Source of the DNA: Melanocharis versteri
Lineage: Eukaryota; Chordata; Aves; Passeriformes; Melanocharitidae
Direction: 5' to 3'
NCBI GenBank assembly: GCA_013397845.1
Contig: VZTG01001729.1
Coordinates: forward strand, 719,984-783,983
Length of the DNA: 64,000 nt
Under the pieces are notes generated by a model. It saw nothing but the letters and a program-made list of their open reading frames with translations. It had not been told where the DNA came from and did no database searches. Positions 49,913 to 62,000 of this stretch are shown one piece after another. Position numbers and translations under genes: made by a program. The first letter of the stretch is position 1; each line of letters begins with the position of its first letter.

Positions 49913-50065
49913 NNNNNNNNNNNNNNNNNNNNNNNNNNNNNNNNNNNNNNNNNNNNNNNNNNNNNNNNNNNNNNNNNNNNNNNNNNNNNNNNNNNNNNNN
50001 NNNNNNNNNNNNNNNNNNNNNNNNNNNNNNNNNNNNNNNNNNNNNNNNNNNNNNNNNNNNNNNNN
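49913..50065. other. Assembly gap (153 N) in the CpG island
   Basis: The gap is bounded by a 20-base GC-rich tandem repeat on the left. On the right, 10 bases on, is a GGGGCC-type repeat. Typical of avian GC-rich promoters lost in short-read assemblies. The transcription start or exon 1 of the plus-strand gene may be inside it. Confidence 0.97.
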
Positions 50066-50075
50066 TATTGTCTGC

Positions 50076-50095
50076 GGGCCGGGGCCGGGGCCGGG
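50076..50095 (+). repeat. GGGGCC hexanucleotide run, G-quadruplex candidate
   Basis: Four G runs of three or four, each separated by CC, lie within 20 bases (GGGCCGGGGCCGGGGCCGGG). This satisfies the usual G-quadruplex pattern with two-base loops and sits 10 bases right of the assembly gap. Confidence 0.85.
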
Positions 50096-50340
50096 CGCGG
50101 TCCCCCCGCAGCCGGGCGGGGGTGGCGGCCCCGCAGCCGGGGGGACGCGCGGGGACGAGCCCCGCTGTGCCCGTGTATGCCGGGGACACGCACCCGCCTG
50201 GCCCCCGGCCTCCCTCCCCGCTGGAATCGCTGATATCCCGGTCGGAACCCCCCTCCAGGCTCGCAGACACAACTTTGTATCTCAGTTCATTGCGCGGAAA
50301 GTCACCGCGGATTCGTATCGAGAGTCCCCCGCGACCCGCC

Positions 50341-51511
50341 GGTGTTGGTGCGTGTCACCTTTGGGTCTCAGTGGCCTTTGGTGTCATTCAGAGGGTCGTT
50401 ACCCTGGGGCCTATTTCTTGTGTTCACTCCGTTGCTTTAAAATATAATTATTTTTGTTCCTTTTCGAGTGCAGACACTTCTTCTGAAGCAAATGCAGGAG
50501 TTTCTAGATGAGGATTGCGAAATAGTAGTTTTTCTGAACCTGTGAACTGTTGGGATTATTAATCCACCTTCTGTGACTGTGTCGTCCCCGCAAGTCATAT
50601 AGGGGAGTGGGGATTTGCAGAGTCTGATTTTGCTGACCTCTGGAATTGGTTCTGCTCCAGTGTCCTTTACAGGACGTCGTGTTAGCTGGAGACTGGAAGG
50701 GGGGAAAAAAGTGATTTATAAAAAGTACTTTTTTTTAAGCATGTGCTGTACCAATTCTGCTGTGAATGACCTGATAGGGATTCGATAAAGGGATTAGAAA
50801 TCCTGCACTGCTGTAGGACAGTTGGTCCCTGTGGCTCTCTGTAATCTTTGTCAGCCGTAAAACCTTAGGTACTCATGGAGATATGCGATGCAGTAGAAAT
50901 ATGTAAAGCATGTAGCTTCAGAGTTGAGTTTAGACAGTTGGTCTGAGATCCATGGATGTCTTGTGTGCTGGGAGTTTTGGCTAATGTAATCTAATCGGTT
51001 TTAAAGGGCCAAGCTACATTAATTCTGTCTGTGGTGGCTCTCTTGAGTCCCTTGTTGGGTGTGTTTCATGTTTTGCATGCCCTTGCTAAGCTATTGTTGA
51101 GTTGTAAGGGTGAACCAAGTTGCACATGGGTCCTTGGAGGTAAGATACTAATGATTCATTTGTTGTGGTATTAGAGGAGATGTATTTTTATACATAGATA
51201 CCTTAGTAGTGGGAGTAGATTAATGTTAACCTCATAACATCCCTGCCTGTGGACAGAAGCTATGTCTGTACTAGAGGGACAGTTGCCGTGCTTTGGGACA
51301 TGGTGACAGCATCTTGTTTGCACACTTTAAATTGGGTTTGTTTGGTTTTTTTTCTTTTGTTTTGTTTTTTAACAAGCCTGGTATCAGGGTAAGGGTGCAT
51401 TAGGCAAGGTGAGGATCATCTGGGCATGTTTTCCCTTGGCACGAGTTCAAGCATGTACCTGTCGTCCGCGTTCATGGGTTGAGCCTCTCCGTCGCCCGTC
51501 TGTCCTTGCAG
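50341..51511 (+). other. Probable first intron of the plus-strand gene
   Basis: From the CpG island to the candidate exon acceptor the + strand is rich in T and G, with a (T)n/TTTTG patch at 51,340-51,371. No open frame of note is present. This composition is usual for vertebrate introns on the sense strand. The assignment depends on the exon call at 51,512. Confidence 0.4.
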
Positions 51512-51720
51512 CGCTGCCCGGTGCTGGGCAGACGGGCTAGCCTGGGGCTGTTGCTAGAAGGGCATAGGTGTTGAGTTCTGCCAGGCAGACAGGTTTTGTA
51601 GGTAGCCTGAATGACGAGTCCCCCGCAGGTAGTGTGGATGAGCTGTGCTGCATGACGGCGTTCCAGCCTGGATCTCCTGCCCGGCTCCGGCAGCCACGGA
51701 TGGCCGGCATAGCCCGAGAG
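51512..51720 (+). other. Candidate internal exon of the plus-strand gene
   Basis: A pyrimidine-rich tract ends in CCGTCTGTCCTTGCAG at 51,511, a strong acceptor. Exon-like GC-rich sequence follows and stops at 51,720 with GAG followed by GTGAGGACG, a strong donor. A frame open from about 51,568 crosses the donor and contains ATGs reading MTAFQPGSPARLRQPR and then MAGIARE. This could be the first coding exon, but neither ATG has a strong start context and I recognise no family. A second acceptor-like CCCCCGCAG ends at 51,628. An alternative donor (CTGCCAG followed by GTACTA) at 51,879 would extend the exon through a purine-rich stretch in the same frame. A non-coding exon is equally possible. 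Confidence 0.42.
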
Positions 51721-53223
51721 GTGAGGACGCGACGTGTTCGGAGTAACAGAGTCCAGCCAGGGACTGCAGCCAGAGAGAAAGGCAGGAGCTCAAGGTTCCT
51801 GATTTACAGCTTCGCTGCATCAAAGGAGGGAAACACAGTTGAGAACTCAAAGCTTCTCGTAGGAAGAGAGCTCTGCCAGGTACTATCCGATGATGGATGT
51901 TTTTAAACACAGTCTGCGTAGCGTAGCTTTGAGACTCAGGCATATGCAGAACTCACTAATCTCTCAGCAGGATATACTTGTGAGTAAGCCGTGTTCTGGT
52001 CTAGGGTACACTCCTGTGCTAAGAGGAGGATTAAGTACTGTTAAAGGAATCTGGTTATTCTATCCAAAGCATGAATTAAGAACAGCAGTCAATAAATTAC
52101 ACTAGAGGGAAAAAACATCGGTAGGTTTATTGGTGGTGTTCACATGCTCCTGTGTTACAAAAGCAGTGGGGTTCTTTCACATAATTTTCTGCTGGAATAA
52201 TAAGTTTTAATAAATATCTACTTAACAAAAAATCTTTAGTAGAAGCTGCAGTGCCTGCTGTACCTATTTCTTTTCCACTGTTTCCAGGACACCAATGTAT
52301 CAGTTTTCTCTGCCTGGTATTTGGTGGTGATCCACTCGCCAGTAAAACCGACCTTGAAACAGCTTGGAAGCTTTTCTGCTTATTACTGTAGCTGGTTATC
52401 TCTGCAATCTACTTGAGTGCTATTAAATGCTATTTCTATAGGGGTTCCCCACACAGGCAATAAATAGCCTGAAGTCAGCTAAACCACACAGCTGATTAGT
52501 ATGGAGGAACTATTTGGTTTTGGCTTTGCTCTACTGGTGGAAGGCACTGCTAAGAAGTTAAAAACTTGAGCAAAAGGCTAGCTAGTCCAGGAGGCCATAA
52601 AGGCACTATACACCCTCCCTGTGTGATTGTGGCCCCGTGTTTTACCAGTCTCCTGCAAGGGGAGTTGGCAGTGGTTGCCAGCTGGAGGATAACTCCTATT
52701 TGCAAGCACGTGAGAGACTGGATGTGGAAAGCTGGGGAGTAAAACACCTTGCAGCCTGCACCTTGTGATTACTGGGTGCTGCTCGGTGCCAAGTGCTCAT
52801 GTGCTTGCTTGCATTGATCACCTGTGGGACAGATAAAGGTAATGAGTGATGTTCTGAAGCAGCTGATAGCTCTGGTGTAAATAGAGCCCTTCTTTGCTGC
52901 CCTGGGGTTTGCCACAGGGGATATAATCCAGTTGGGAGCCTGGTTTAGGGCTGGCATGTACCACCTGGTCAGTCACGTCCAGGAAGCCCTGCACCTTTTC
53001 TAAATCAAAACTTGTTTTTCGGGTGTTGGATATAATGCGATTTTTATGAATAGCTTAGTCATGCTTCACTTTTTTTTTTCTTCTAAAACAGCTGTCAACA
53101 ATCTCACTGTGGGGAGGGAATCAGCCACTCCTTGTACTTACTGAATAGTCAGACACTTCAGCCTGGCATTGCACTTCGTAGTGACTTTTGGAAACAAAGC
53201 CGTGGATGTGGCACAATGGCTTC

Positions 53224-53242
53224 TTTTTATTTATTTATTTAT
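53224..53242 (+). repeat. Short (TTTA)n microsatellite
   Basis: TTTTTATTTATTTATTTAT, about four units, in probable intron sequence. Confidence 0.85.
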
Positions 53243-56200
53243 CAAGCCTGCCTTTTTGCCTTTGCGAAATGACCTTTATGCAGATCTAGAAGGCAAAGCC
53301 CATCACTGGGAGTTAGCTGGTTAGCTACTTCGGTTACTGATAAGAAAATATGATGGCAGTGCTCCAGGAAAAGCAGCTATGCTGGGAACTTGTTGCTGCA
53401 GTGAAGCTATACAGATCTTTTTCAGAATGATACACCCCTATATATTTATGGTGCTTTGTCAGAGAAACAGGGTGACTCCTCTCGTAATGTCTGCATGACA
53501 GATAAGCTGCGACGCCACGAATCCTGTAAAGAGTTTATTGTCCTTCTCGAGACTGCTGGTGGAGACATGCAGTAGGTAAAAGTTTCAGTGTCGTCCTAAG
53601 CTTGAACTGCAATTTTGTCATCTCATCTCTTTTGTGTATAGGTGTAGGTGTAAGCAGCCTCTTCCAGTTCCCCAGCTGGGCTGTACTGGGGATTTTGGGT
53701 CTGTTCAGCAAACCAGACTGGGAAATGGATCCCAGTTAAGAATACATGATTGTTTTTAGTGTATACAATTCATAACTTGTATCAATTAAGAAAAAAGGTT
53801 CATTCTGTACCTGCATCAGTTACCTGACTCGTGTTCCTTTGTGTTATCCCAAGCAGCTGCTGTGACAAAGGGTCAGATGCTTCCACCAGGAGAAGCCTAA
53901 ACTCTTGGAAGTGCTGTTCCGATTGCAAAGAAGGCATTTGACTGTGGTGCCCATCCCTGTTTTATAGCATGTGAAGATGACATGGGAGATAGATGTTTCT
54001 GAGATAAGCCAGTGAGTTAGAAGTCAAAGTGTTTAATTTTTAAATTCTGTAAAGACGGCAGTTATTTCAGTCAAGAGTGAAGATAAATCTTCTATGCAAA
54101 ATAAGTTCTGCTGTTTTAATAATATTTTTTAAAAATTTTTTTATAACCACTTTAGATAGGCTGCTAAGTTGTTGAGGAACAGGGAAGAAAGTGCAATCAT
54201 AAATATTTTTAAGTAGTCAACAGTCCTTAAAAAGTATGCAGTGTGATACCTTGGAAAAAGTAAGCTTTAGTTCTCTTGTAGCTGTAATGGATCACATGTT
54301 GTGACATGGCCAGGCAGTCTAACAAGACTATTTTATATATATTGAAAAGAAACCTAAAAATCTGATGCTAAAGAGTTTATCAGGTGATTTGTAATATGGG
54401 TGAGAAAAAGGTTAATTCTTTGTTGGCATAGCAGTGTAGTTCTTACAGTCCAAATACTCAAGTATTTAATCTAGGGTTGGAGAAAACATAAGGAAAAATT
54501 ACCCCTGAAACTACTGTCAGCACCTTCTACAGCACTGGTGTTGAGGGCTTGAAATACAGTATATTCTGAGCCTGTTTTGGGTGTGGGGTTGGGTTTGGTG
54601 CCTCTGGGTGAGGTCTGTTGGTGGTATGGGCCTTAGGGGCTTCCATGGTTGGCAGAGGACCTTGATTGCAGGATCCAGAATGGTGCTTCTTCACCGGTGA
54701 ACTTTTTTGTTCAGTCAGTGTGGCAACTGAACTGTCACAGTTTTCTTGTAGGTTTGATCTTTTCATGAGGTCACCTTTTGATTTCCTTGAAAATCAAGTG
54801 GTAGACACTGATTGCTGGTTGGATCCTGTGGAGCTGCTCTTCTGAGATATTATTTAAAATGTATGAGCTCAGGTAGTTGTAAGTGATCCATTGTATCTTT
54901 GTTTCAAGTGCTTGTGAAATTTTCTAATAGACTATGCAAAAGTTTGCCACAGCAACTTCTGACTGCTTCTAGTATGTTTTTGTATTTTTTTGACTACTTT
55001 CAGCTGGCTGATCTAACTTGCCCTTTAGTTTTGTTGCTGAACTGTTTTTGCCTTAATGTTACATTTGCAAAATATATGGTGAAAGATCTCCCCAAATTGT
55101 TTTTTAATGTGAGATGTTATTTACAGTGTGGCAGCACTGCTGAGATTAGCCTGATCCACTGTAAAAGGAAGGATTTAAGGATTTTCTTCTGTAGCAGCTC
55201 CTTCAGGTTTTGTTTCTGGGAGCAAGGGAAAAGAAAATACGTGACGAATTACTTACTTAAATATGAGGCTGAATTTTGGTGAGACTTTTTCTCTGGTAGC
55301 ATGATTTAAGGTAGTCATCCTAAAAGTCATTTGATGATGATGATCAAAACTTTGTGTGGAGAGAAAGTGCCTGATGTGTCATGTTTGAGTCCTCTGTGCT
55401 TTTTATCACCCATGACTAATGCAAACTGGAGCAGTAAGTTATGTTAAAATCTGTGACGTATTTGTATCTTCATCTAAACCGTATCTGAGGTTTCTGGCAG
55501 AGGTACTTGGGAAAGTAAATCTTTTTCACAGTGTGTCTCTGCCCTCAGTGGTGTAACTGTTCTGTAAGTCTGAATGCTGCACTTAGTAAAACCATTACAA
55601 ACAAAGATTTTGGCACGGAGCAGTTGTTCTAAACCAGACTGTCTTCAGACTCAAACTACTGACTCACCCATTCTTTTTCCATGGATTAACACACCTGGCG
55701 TGTGTCACGCATGGATGCTGGCCGACTCGTCATGTTCTTGCAGGTATCCCTGTTTTCAGTGTAGGGAAGACTGAAGTGGGAGTGTGGATGTGCACAGCGA
55801 CCTCCTGTTAAAAACCTCATGGTGGAAGTTGATGCTGAGGATGGGTTTGTCCACAGACTCTTTTTGCCATGTTCCTGATGTTGCTCTGCTCCTGCCACTT
55901 TTTAGGGATGCCCAGAGTGGCTGCTTGTGGGAAGTCTCTCCCTTCAGGGCAGCAATACAAAAAGCTGTGCTGGCTCAGGCCGTGGGTTGTCTGGCCTCGT
56001 TTCCTGCTCCATGGTGTTGGTTGTGGGATCTTGCGGAGGTGTGAGAGCAAGAAAAGTCCACACTAGTGACTGTGGCCTCAGTGGGGTTCAATACCAGGAT
56101 GTGTGGCACATTTGGCTTCCCAGCACGTGTGGCTATCAACACCCGACCAAATCTTAAAATTCAGTGTCAATAGGAAAAGAGGGAAAATAAGGAATGCTGA

Positions 56201-57935
56201 GGGGTGGGATTGCTGAAGAGAATGAGTCTTGGTCGCTTTACACACACAGTTTTCCCTCCTCAGTTTCCTCTGGGATGCTGGAGCCTTTGGTCTCATAATA
56301 GCGGTGGGACAATGAATGCTTGGATGGAGGAAGCAGGTGTTAAAGGAAGGGGGGAAGTGATTTATTTTGGGGGGAAGGGGAGGACAGGATGACCATATTT
56401 GACCCTTACACAGACTAATTTCTTTGGGTTCATGAGCTTGTGCACAGCATGCTTCCTAATTGCTGTAAGTAGTAAGATGGCAGCAAAACTGGGACTTGCT
56501 TTTTTTTTTGAGTTAGTATCACTTAGTGAGTCAGCCGAGGAGTGAGGCTTACATGATGTACCTCTGGTGTTACGTGATGAGTTGTGTTGTTTTGTTCCCT
56601 GTTACCATAAATCTTTTACTGCAGCAACAAGGCTGCAGTGCTGACGGCGCTGGACATCTTCAAGTCTGCACTTTGTACTTGGGAGTGCTGGTTTTTAATT
56701 GTTTAAAACCAAACTGGAGATGATTGAGTTTACGTGTGGCCTAGATTAAAACAGTTTCTGTAGTCTGATCTGAAGGTCTTTGGGTTGGTGCGGAGGGTGA
56801 TTCTGAGATAAAGTAAAACAGGCTGCTTCACGTGCTGTGTAGCAGATGTGTTTGCATCCGTAGCCCAAAGACTTCCCATCCTGGGAGTGATGACAAAACT
56901 CCATTTCAGTGGGGCTTTCAGCCTGTGCAGGATCCTCTCTTGGACATGGGAGTCAGTTTTTCCATCACTGAGTGTTTTGCAGCCACTCCACCCATTTTTA
57001 TGATGAGTGATCATCGTCTAAGAGCACAGTGGAACAGAAGAGGTGGTGAGCAAACCTTTTGTTGCATTAAATGTAAATGTTTATAGTTTCTCTTCTCCTA
57101 GCAGCTGCAGAGAAAGTAGGTTGTCTCAGCTGGGTAGAGAAATAAAGACTAAACCCCTTTTATATGTACTGTCATAAAAGAAGGCCTTGTGTAATAAACA
57201 TTCATTTCACAAGGTCCAGGTGTCTCTTTACACTTTTGTGTGATTCAAGGCAAAATGTTGCTGCACATGTTTGTTAACTGCAGGTTTTTCTCTATTATAG
57301 TGCGGATGCCAACAGGAAAATACACATTTGTCCTCAGACTCGTTGTAGGAGGATGCTGGGGGTTAAGTTGGTACCCACTGCGTGGCTGCATTTGAGTGCT
57401 GGTGGCTCGGGCTGAGTTGGGCACAGGAGTGTGAATCCATTTGTGCAGTGGAGGCTTGGGGTCTCCAAAATTTGGAGCTGCTTTTCCACCCCGGCCAGAG
57501 CTACTAATTAATTTTGGAAGAGTCTTTTGGTTATGTAGCCTGAAGAAGGGTGTCTGTGTGTAGCATGGAGGCTGAGATTTGAGCACTTAACTAGCATAAA
57601 ATGCTTTTAACTAGATTATAAAAGTATTTTCTTGAGTGGGTGCCTTTCTTGTCCCTCTGTAAGATGTTGATGGGAGTGGAGTGATGGGAGCAGATTTCTT
57701 GAGAGCTGTTCCACAGGTCCCTGTTTTCATGAGCAGTGTATTAAGCCAGAAAAAAGAACTAGACCATTGCGTGAAGAGCTTACAAGTTAAAGCTGTGGAT
57801 AATAAATACGTTTGCATGGATGTTAAGAGGATTAATTTTTTGTGAAGTGCATTGAAAGTGGGAGAATTAAAGAAGTACTTAAGTGGTAACTGGCTTCGTG
57901 TCACGTAGGTCTGGTACATTTGTTTCTCCCTCCTT

Positions 57936-58087
57936 CCAGTCAGTTTCAAGTTGTCTTTGTTGATGGGTATTAAATTTACCTGTCAGTCCAGTCAGTTTCA
58001 AGTTGTGTTTGTTGATGGGTATTAAATTTACCTGTCAGTCCAGTCAGTTTCAAGTTGTGTTTTACTGGTATGAAATTTACCTGTCAC
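57936..58087 (+). repeat. Tandem repeat, 52-base unit, nearly three copies
   Basis: Copies begin CCAGTCAGTTTCAAG at 57,936, 57,988 and 58,040. The first two are almost identical over 52 bases. The third has small changes and a short deletion in its middle (GTTGATGGGTATTAAA becomes ACTGGTATGAAA). Each copy carries TTAAATTTACCTGTCAG or a close variant, which includes a CACCTG-like/TGTCAG core. Confidence 0.95.
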
Positions 58088-59062
58088 ACATGTTTTCCTG
58101 TGTTCTGGGAATTTTGCAATTTACCTATGGGCAGTAAGGTGGTAAAACATTGTCTTTTCAGATGGCATTTCTGAAGAAGGGGTGCTCTGCTGAATGTGAT
58201 GTGCTTCCTTCTGCAGCTGGAATTGGCTCTACTTAAACCGCGGGGTTTAGTGCTTCGACCTCCCTGGTTTTTCCTTTATCAGATTAGCTAGGATTTTGGC
58301 AGGACTTTGTGCTACTTTTTCTTAGCCAATCGACTTGCATGTGAGTGTTCAGTAACTTTCTTGCTTTATAATCTCAAAGTTCAGAAGTCATCGGGTTGTT
58401 TGAGACTAATCAGAGATCCTGTCCCAGCAATGGCTTACAGCAGGCAGAGAAAACACTTGAGTATGTGGAGAGCAAGTTTTGAAATGAAAATTCAAAACTA
58501 CTTGAGGAAGATGGAGGACCTGTGGCACAGAAAGTGCTTGAAAATGTATACATCTTCTGGAAGCTACAAAACATGAGCGTGCTTTTTACCCTTTCTTTCT
58601 TGGATTATTTGTAGGACCCATCCCCTCTGTGGTATCAGTTAGTACTGTGAGATGGCAGACAAATGGCAGTCAAACAGTCACTGTACAATTGCATTATATA
58701 AAAAGATTAAGCATTATGATAAAATGTATCAAGTGAGTATAAACTTACAAAGCTTCTTAATACTCTGCTTAGAGGAGTCTTAATGAACCCTCCCCTCCTG
58801 GAACTAATTTGTAAAATATTTGCCAATTTTTCCTAAAAATCTAGTCTGAACAGTGCGACTGATATTAATTAAGAAAGAATAATACCATTTGCATAAATAG
58901 CTGTGTGTATTTATGCCTTGGGATTGTGATATTTCAGTGCCAAGAGAGACCTAGGCCATTGTGGAGGAAACATGCTCTAAGTCTTGTTGAGGTTTTTCTT
59001 TGGATAAGTACATCACTTGATGTTTGCAGTGAAGGAAATAAATAGTTTTCTTTGCAGGGTTG

Positions 59063-59082
59063 TTTTTTTTTTTTTTTTTTTT
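59063..59082 (+). repeat. T20 run
   Basis: An uninterrupted run of 20 T after TTTGCAGGGTTG. It is one of several long T runs on the + strand of the 50-64 kb region and has no retroposon body next to it. Confidence 0.9.
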
Positions 59083-62000
59083 AATTCTTAGGTAAGTCTG
59101 AGTCTGAGCCACTGGATACCTTGGGGGTGAGGAAGGAGACTTGGTTTAGCACTTGATGGAAGTTGGGCTGAGGAGCAGGGGCTGTTGCAGTGTTGTTGTG
59201 TTAACGTGGCTGTGATGCTTGGCCGAGCAGCGTTTTAAATTCCCACACAAGAGATGTACAACTCTGTCTACTTGAGACCTTGTTGCTTCTGGCTCATTGG
59301 GGGAAAAAAAAAATGCCCATGATGGAGAGGAGAGAAAGAACTGTTGGGATGCTGCTAGATGAAAGCCTAGCAGCAGTGAGGAATTTGGGAATACGCCCGA
59401 GCTGGGGAATGCAGTGTCAAGCTCTGGGAGTGTGCCTTCCAGCCAGGGAGAGTTGCAGGGTGGCGATGGCAGGGACCACCCTGCACGTTGGGAACTAATT
59501 GTCACCTCTGCTTCGTGCTCAGCTTCCAGCTGTCCCTTGCTGAAGAGCAGCCTTTTGGGTGTGCACTGGGCACTCAGCAGCATCCTGTGATGAGACAGGA
59601 GTAATCCTGTTTTTTGCCTTCTCTGTGATTTAAGCAAACTTGAATTCGCTGCTTAGTGCGGGATGCTGAACTCCTGGTGCTTGATGTGCCAGATTCTGGG
59701 TGTAGCTGCCTTGGTCAGTGTTCTTGTCCTGCCAAGAAGCAGGGGCAGGATCAGGAGAGACCCTGATTTCTGTTTGCCTCTTCAGATTATGTGTTAACTC
59801 CCTGATGTTTGTTATTCAGAAAATAAATTTTGTCTCATACATCCAACCCAGGAAAGTGCTTATATATCCAGCAGCCAGGAAATTGAATGAGTCCTGATCT
59901 ATTCTTAATTTCTTGTGTTTCCTGTGGTTTTATTGTTTGTGTTACCAGCCCTAATATTTACATACTTTTGAATGAGCTTTTCTTTTTTTGGAAGATACTG
60001 CTTTGTTTGTATGCCTTGCAAAACAGGTTCTTCCATTTTTTTTTCGAATAACCAAACAACTTACTTTCTCAAAGGAGTAGGAGGAAAAAAAAAGGAAGAT
60101 TATAGGAATCACCAAAGGGAGATATCTAAGAATAGATTTTTTTTTTTGATTGATGATATGCTTAGACTCATTCTCAACTTGCATTAATTCTTCCAAATGT
60201 CCTTGGGCTCTTTGAGAGCTTTGTAAAACTTGTTGCATATGAAATTAAGTGCTTGTGGGTGCTTTATCTAAATAGCAGATGCGTTTACAGTTGACATTTT
60301 AAATGCAAAGGTGCTTCCATGAAAAATGCTTGTAAGAACAAAGCTGTAGTTCCCACTGAAACCCCAAAGACACAGGAAGACAAGTCGGTGGAGTCTGCTG
60401 TGTTAATGTTTAAAAGTAGTGCTGGTGAGTGTTGTTCATCTATGTGTCTCTGGAAACTGATGTAGTCCTTTTTTTCCTGCAAAGTGAGGAAGATTTTACA
60501 GTTATGTTCCTGGCCTTTCTTCTGGGTATGGAGGACTGATAGAGCTGATGTTCTTCAGGAGGTTTGTCCCTTGGTACGTCAACTGTCTGCCTTTTCCATG
60601 GATGTCTGCTTCCCTTTAGTAATCCTTTAGGAACTAATTTGAAATTGCCAATTTTTTAAAAAATTAAGTGTTCTCCATAGAATTTGTGATCAGCCTTTAT
60701 TTGCAGGTATTACTCTTCTGTGTCAAATTTCCAACTAATCTTCAAATATTTATTTCTTTCAAAAAATAAGATGGAACTTCAGGACTTTTTCTTTCAAATC
60801 TCATCTGCCTGCCATGGAATAAAACCTATTTGCATGTTGATGAATAGTGGCTGGGAAGCCTGTCTGCTTCTGCAACAGGATCCATAAATAGCATTAGTGT
60901 CTGGTTTACTTTGGGAAGGAAGGTGTCCTGTTGTGGCAGTGGCAGGAGGGGAGCCTTGCACTGGCTCCCAGTGAAGTTGCCCTGTCTGGGCAGCGTTCAC
61001 CAGCACGAAACTTTGAGAAACATGATACAGTGTCTCTGCTGAGATACAGAACCCCTTTGAAAGCTCAAGAAAGTACTGACATTTATAGAAATGGGTAATA
61101 CTGGCCTTTTTATTTTCTCTGTCCCTCTGCTGTGGGCTCAGAGAGGACTTGGAGGATCGTAAAATGCTGTGAAAAAATGTTTCCCCCATCACCCTTCCTA
61201 TGTCTTGCTGCAGGGAGCACCTTGGGACATGCAGAGCACGTTGTTCGTGTGGTCCATGTCTAACACTCCAGTGTGTTCGGGTGGATGGGGCAGCACTTGG
61301 AGTAGCTGTTCTAGTTGCCAAACTGGATCTGGCAGCTCATTATCAAACCTGTTGGGTCTCAGGATTGAGGTTTGGATGCATGCCTCTGAAACGTACCCTT
61401 CCACCAAGGATATTTTCAGGTATGGTCTTCGGAGCATTTGGTTTGTGGCACAGTTGCTGAAGGGGAAACTGTCCTCTCTCCTAGGTCAAAAATCAGTTTA
61501 TTTTGGAAAATGGAAAGAAAATGTCCAGGTGGTTCAGAGGTGGCACAGTTAACCATCTCTAATACCCCAGAAGCAATCACGTGTGCAAAAGGGCAGTGGC
61601 TGGTACTTATCTCAAAGTGGATGAGGCTGGGGACACTTGTGTCCTGTTCGGATGGCAGTGGGCAAAATGCAGCCAGGCAAAGTTTCAGAACTGGAATTTA
61701 AAAAACAGTTTCATTTTCCCCCTTTAATGAAGGCGATGGTAAAATGCTCCCTCACCATGTGGTATTTTCCTTTCCTAAACTGCTTGTGGCATGGTTATTG
61801 CTGGATGTTGTGAAATGTAAATAACGCCAAGGTAGTGAACTCGGCGTTCCCGGCTCCTTGGCAGCGTTGGTGAATGGAAACATCTGTCCAGGGCCTCTCT
61901 GGTTCCCTTCCCTCACACAGCTCCTGCTTCCAGCACAGTGCGGGGCTGAATGTGCTGCACAGTCCTGCAAACCCTCTCCTTAACTTCTCCGTGTCTGCAC

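Larger units (their letters stand above)
49620..50340 (+). promoter_or_regulatory. CpG-island promoter, probably of a plus-strand gene
   Basis: A dense CpG island (for example CCGCTCGGCCCCGC and GGGGACGCGCGGGGACGAGC segments) begins just after a CR1 fragment. It fades by about 50,340 into T-rich sequence. Rightward transcription is inferred from the T/G-rich + strand beyond 50.3 kb and from the candidate + exon at 51,512. The first exon is not visible and may lie in the assembly gap at 49,913-50,065. No coding start can be assigned. Confidence 0.68.

Noticed and set aside
49530..50511. Open frames of 150-323 codons on both strands across the second CpG island
   Set aside because: Stop codons are rare in such GC-rich DNA, the frames run through 153 N, and their Arg/Pro/Gly/Ala-rich content is typical of CpG islands read as protein.
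51121..51150. Donor-like GGAG|GTAAGATA site in the predicted first intron
   Set aside because: No exon-like sequence or acceptor precedes it; isolated donor matches are common in introns.
54527..54766. Minus-strand 79-codon frame with a plausible Lys/Pro/Thr-rich sequence, and a second frame just upstream of it in another phase
   Set aside because: I considered a frameshifted retrocopy. The + strand is G/T-rich here, so its complement automatically yields Pro, Thr, His, Gln and Lys codons with few stops. No family match, poly(A) tail or target-site duplication was seen.
57245..57949. Two consecutive minus-strand frames of about 112 codons resembling one broken protein
   Set aside because: Same compositional explanation; no splice signals connect them and no domain is recognisable.
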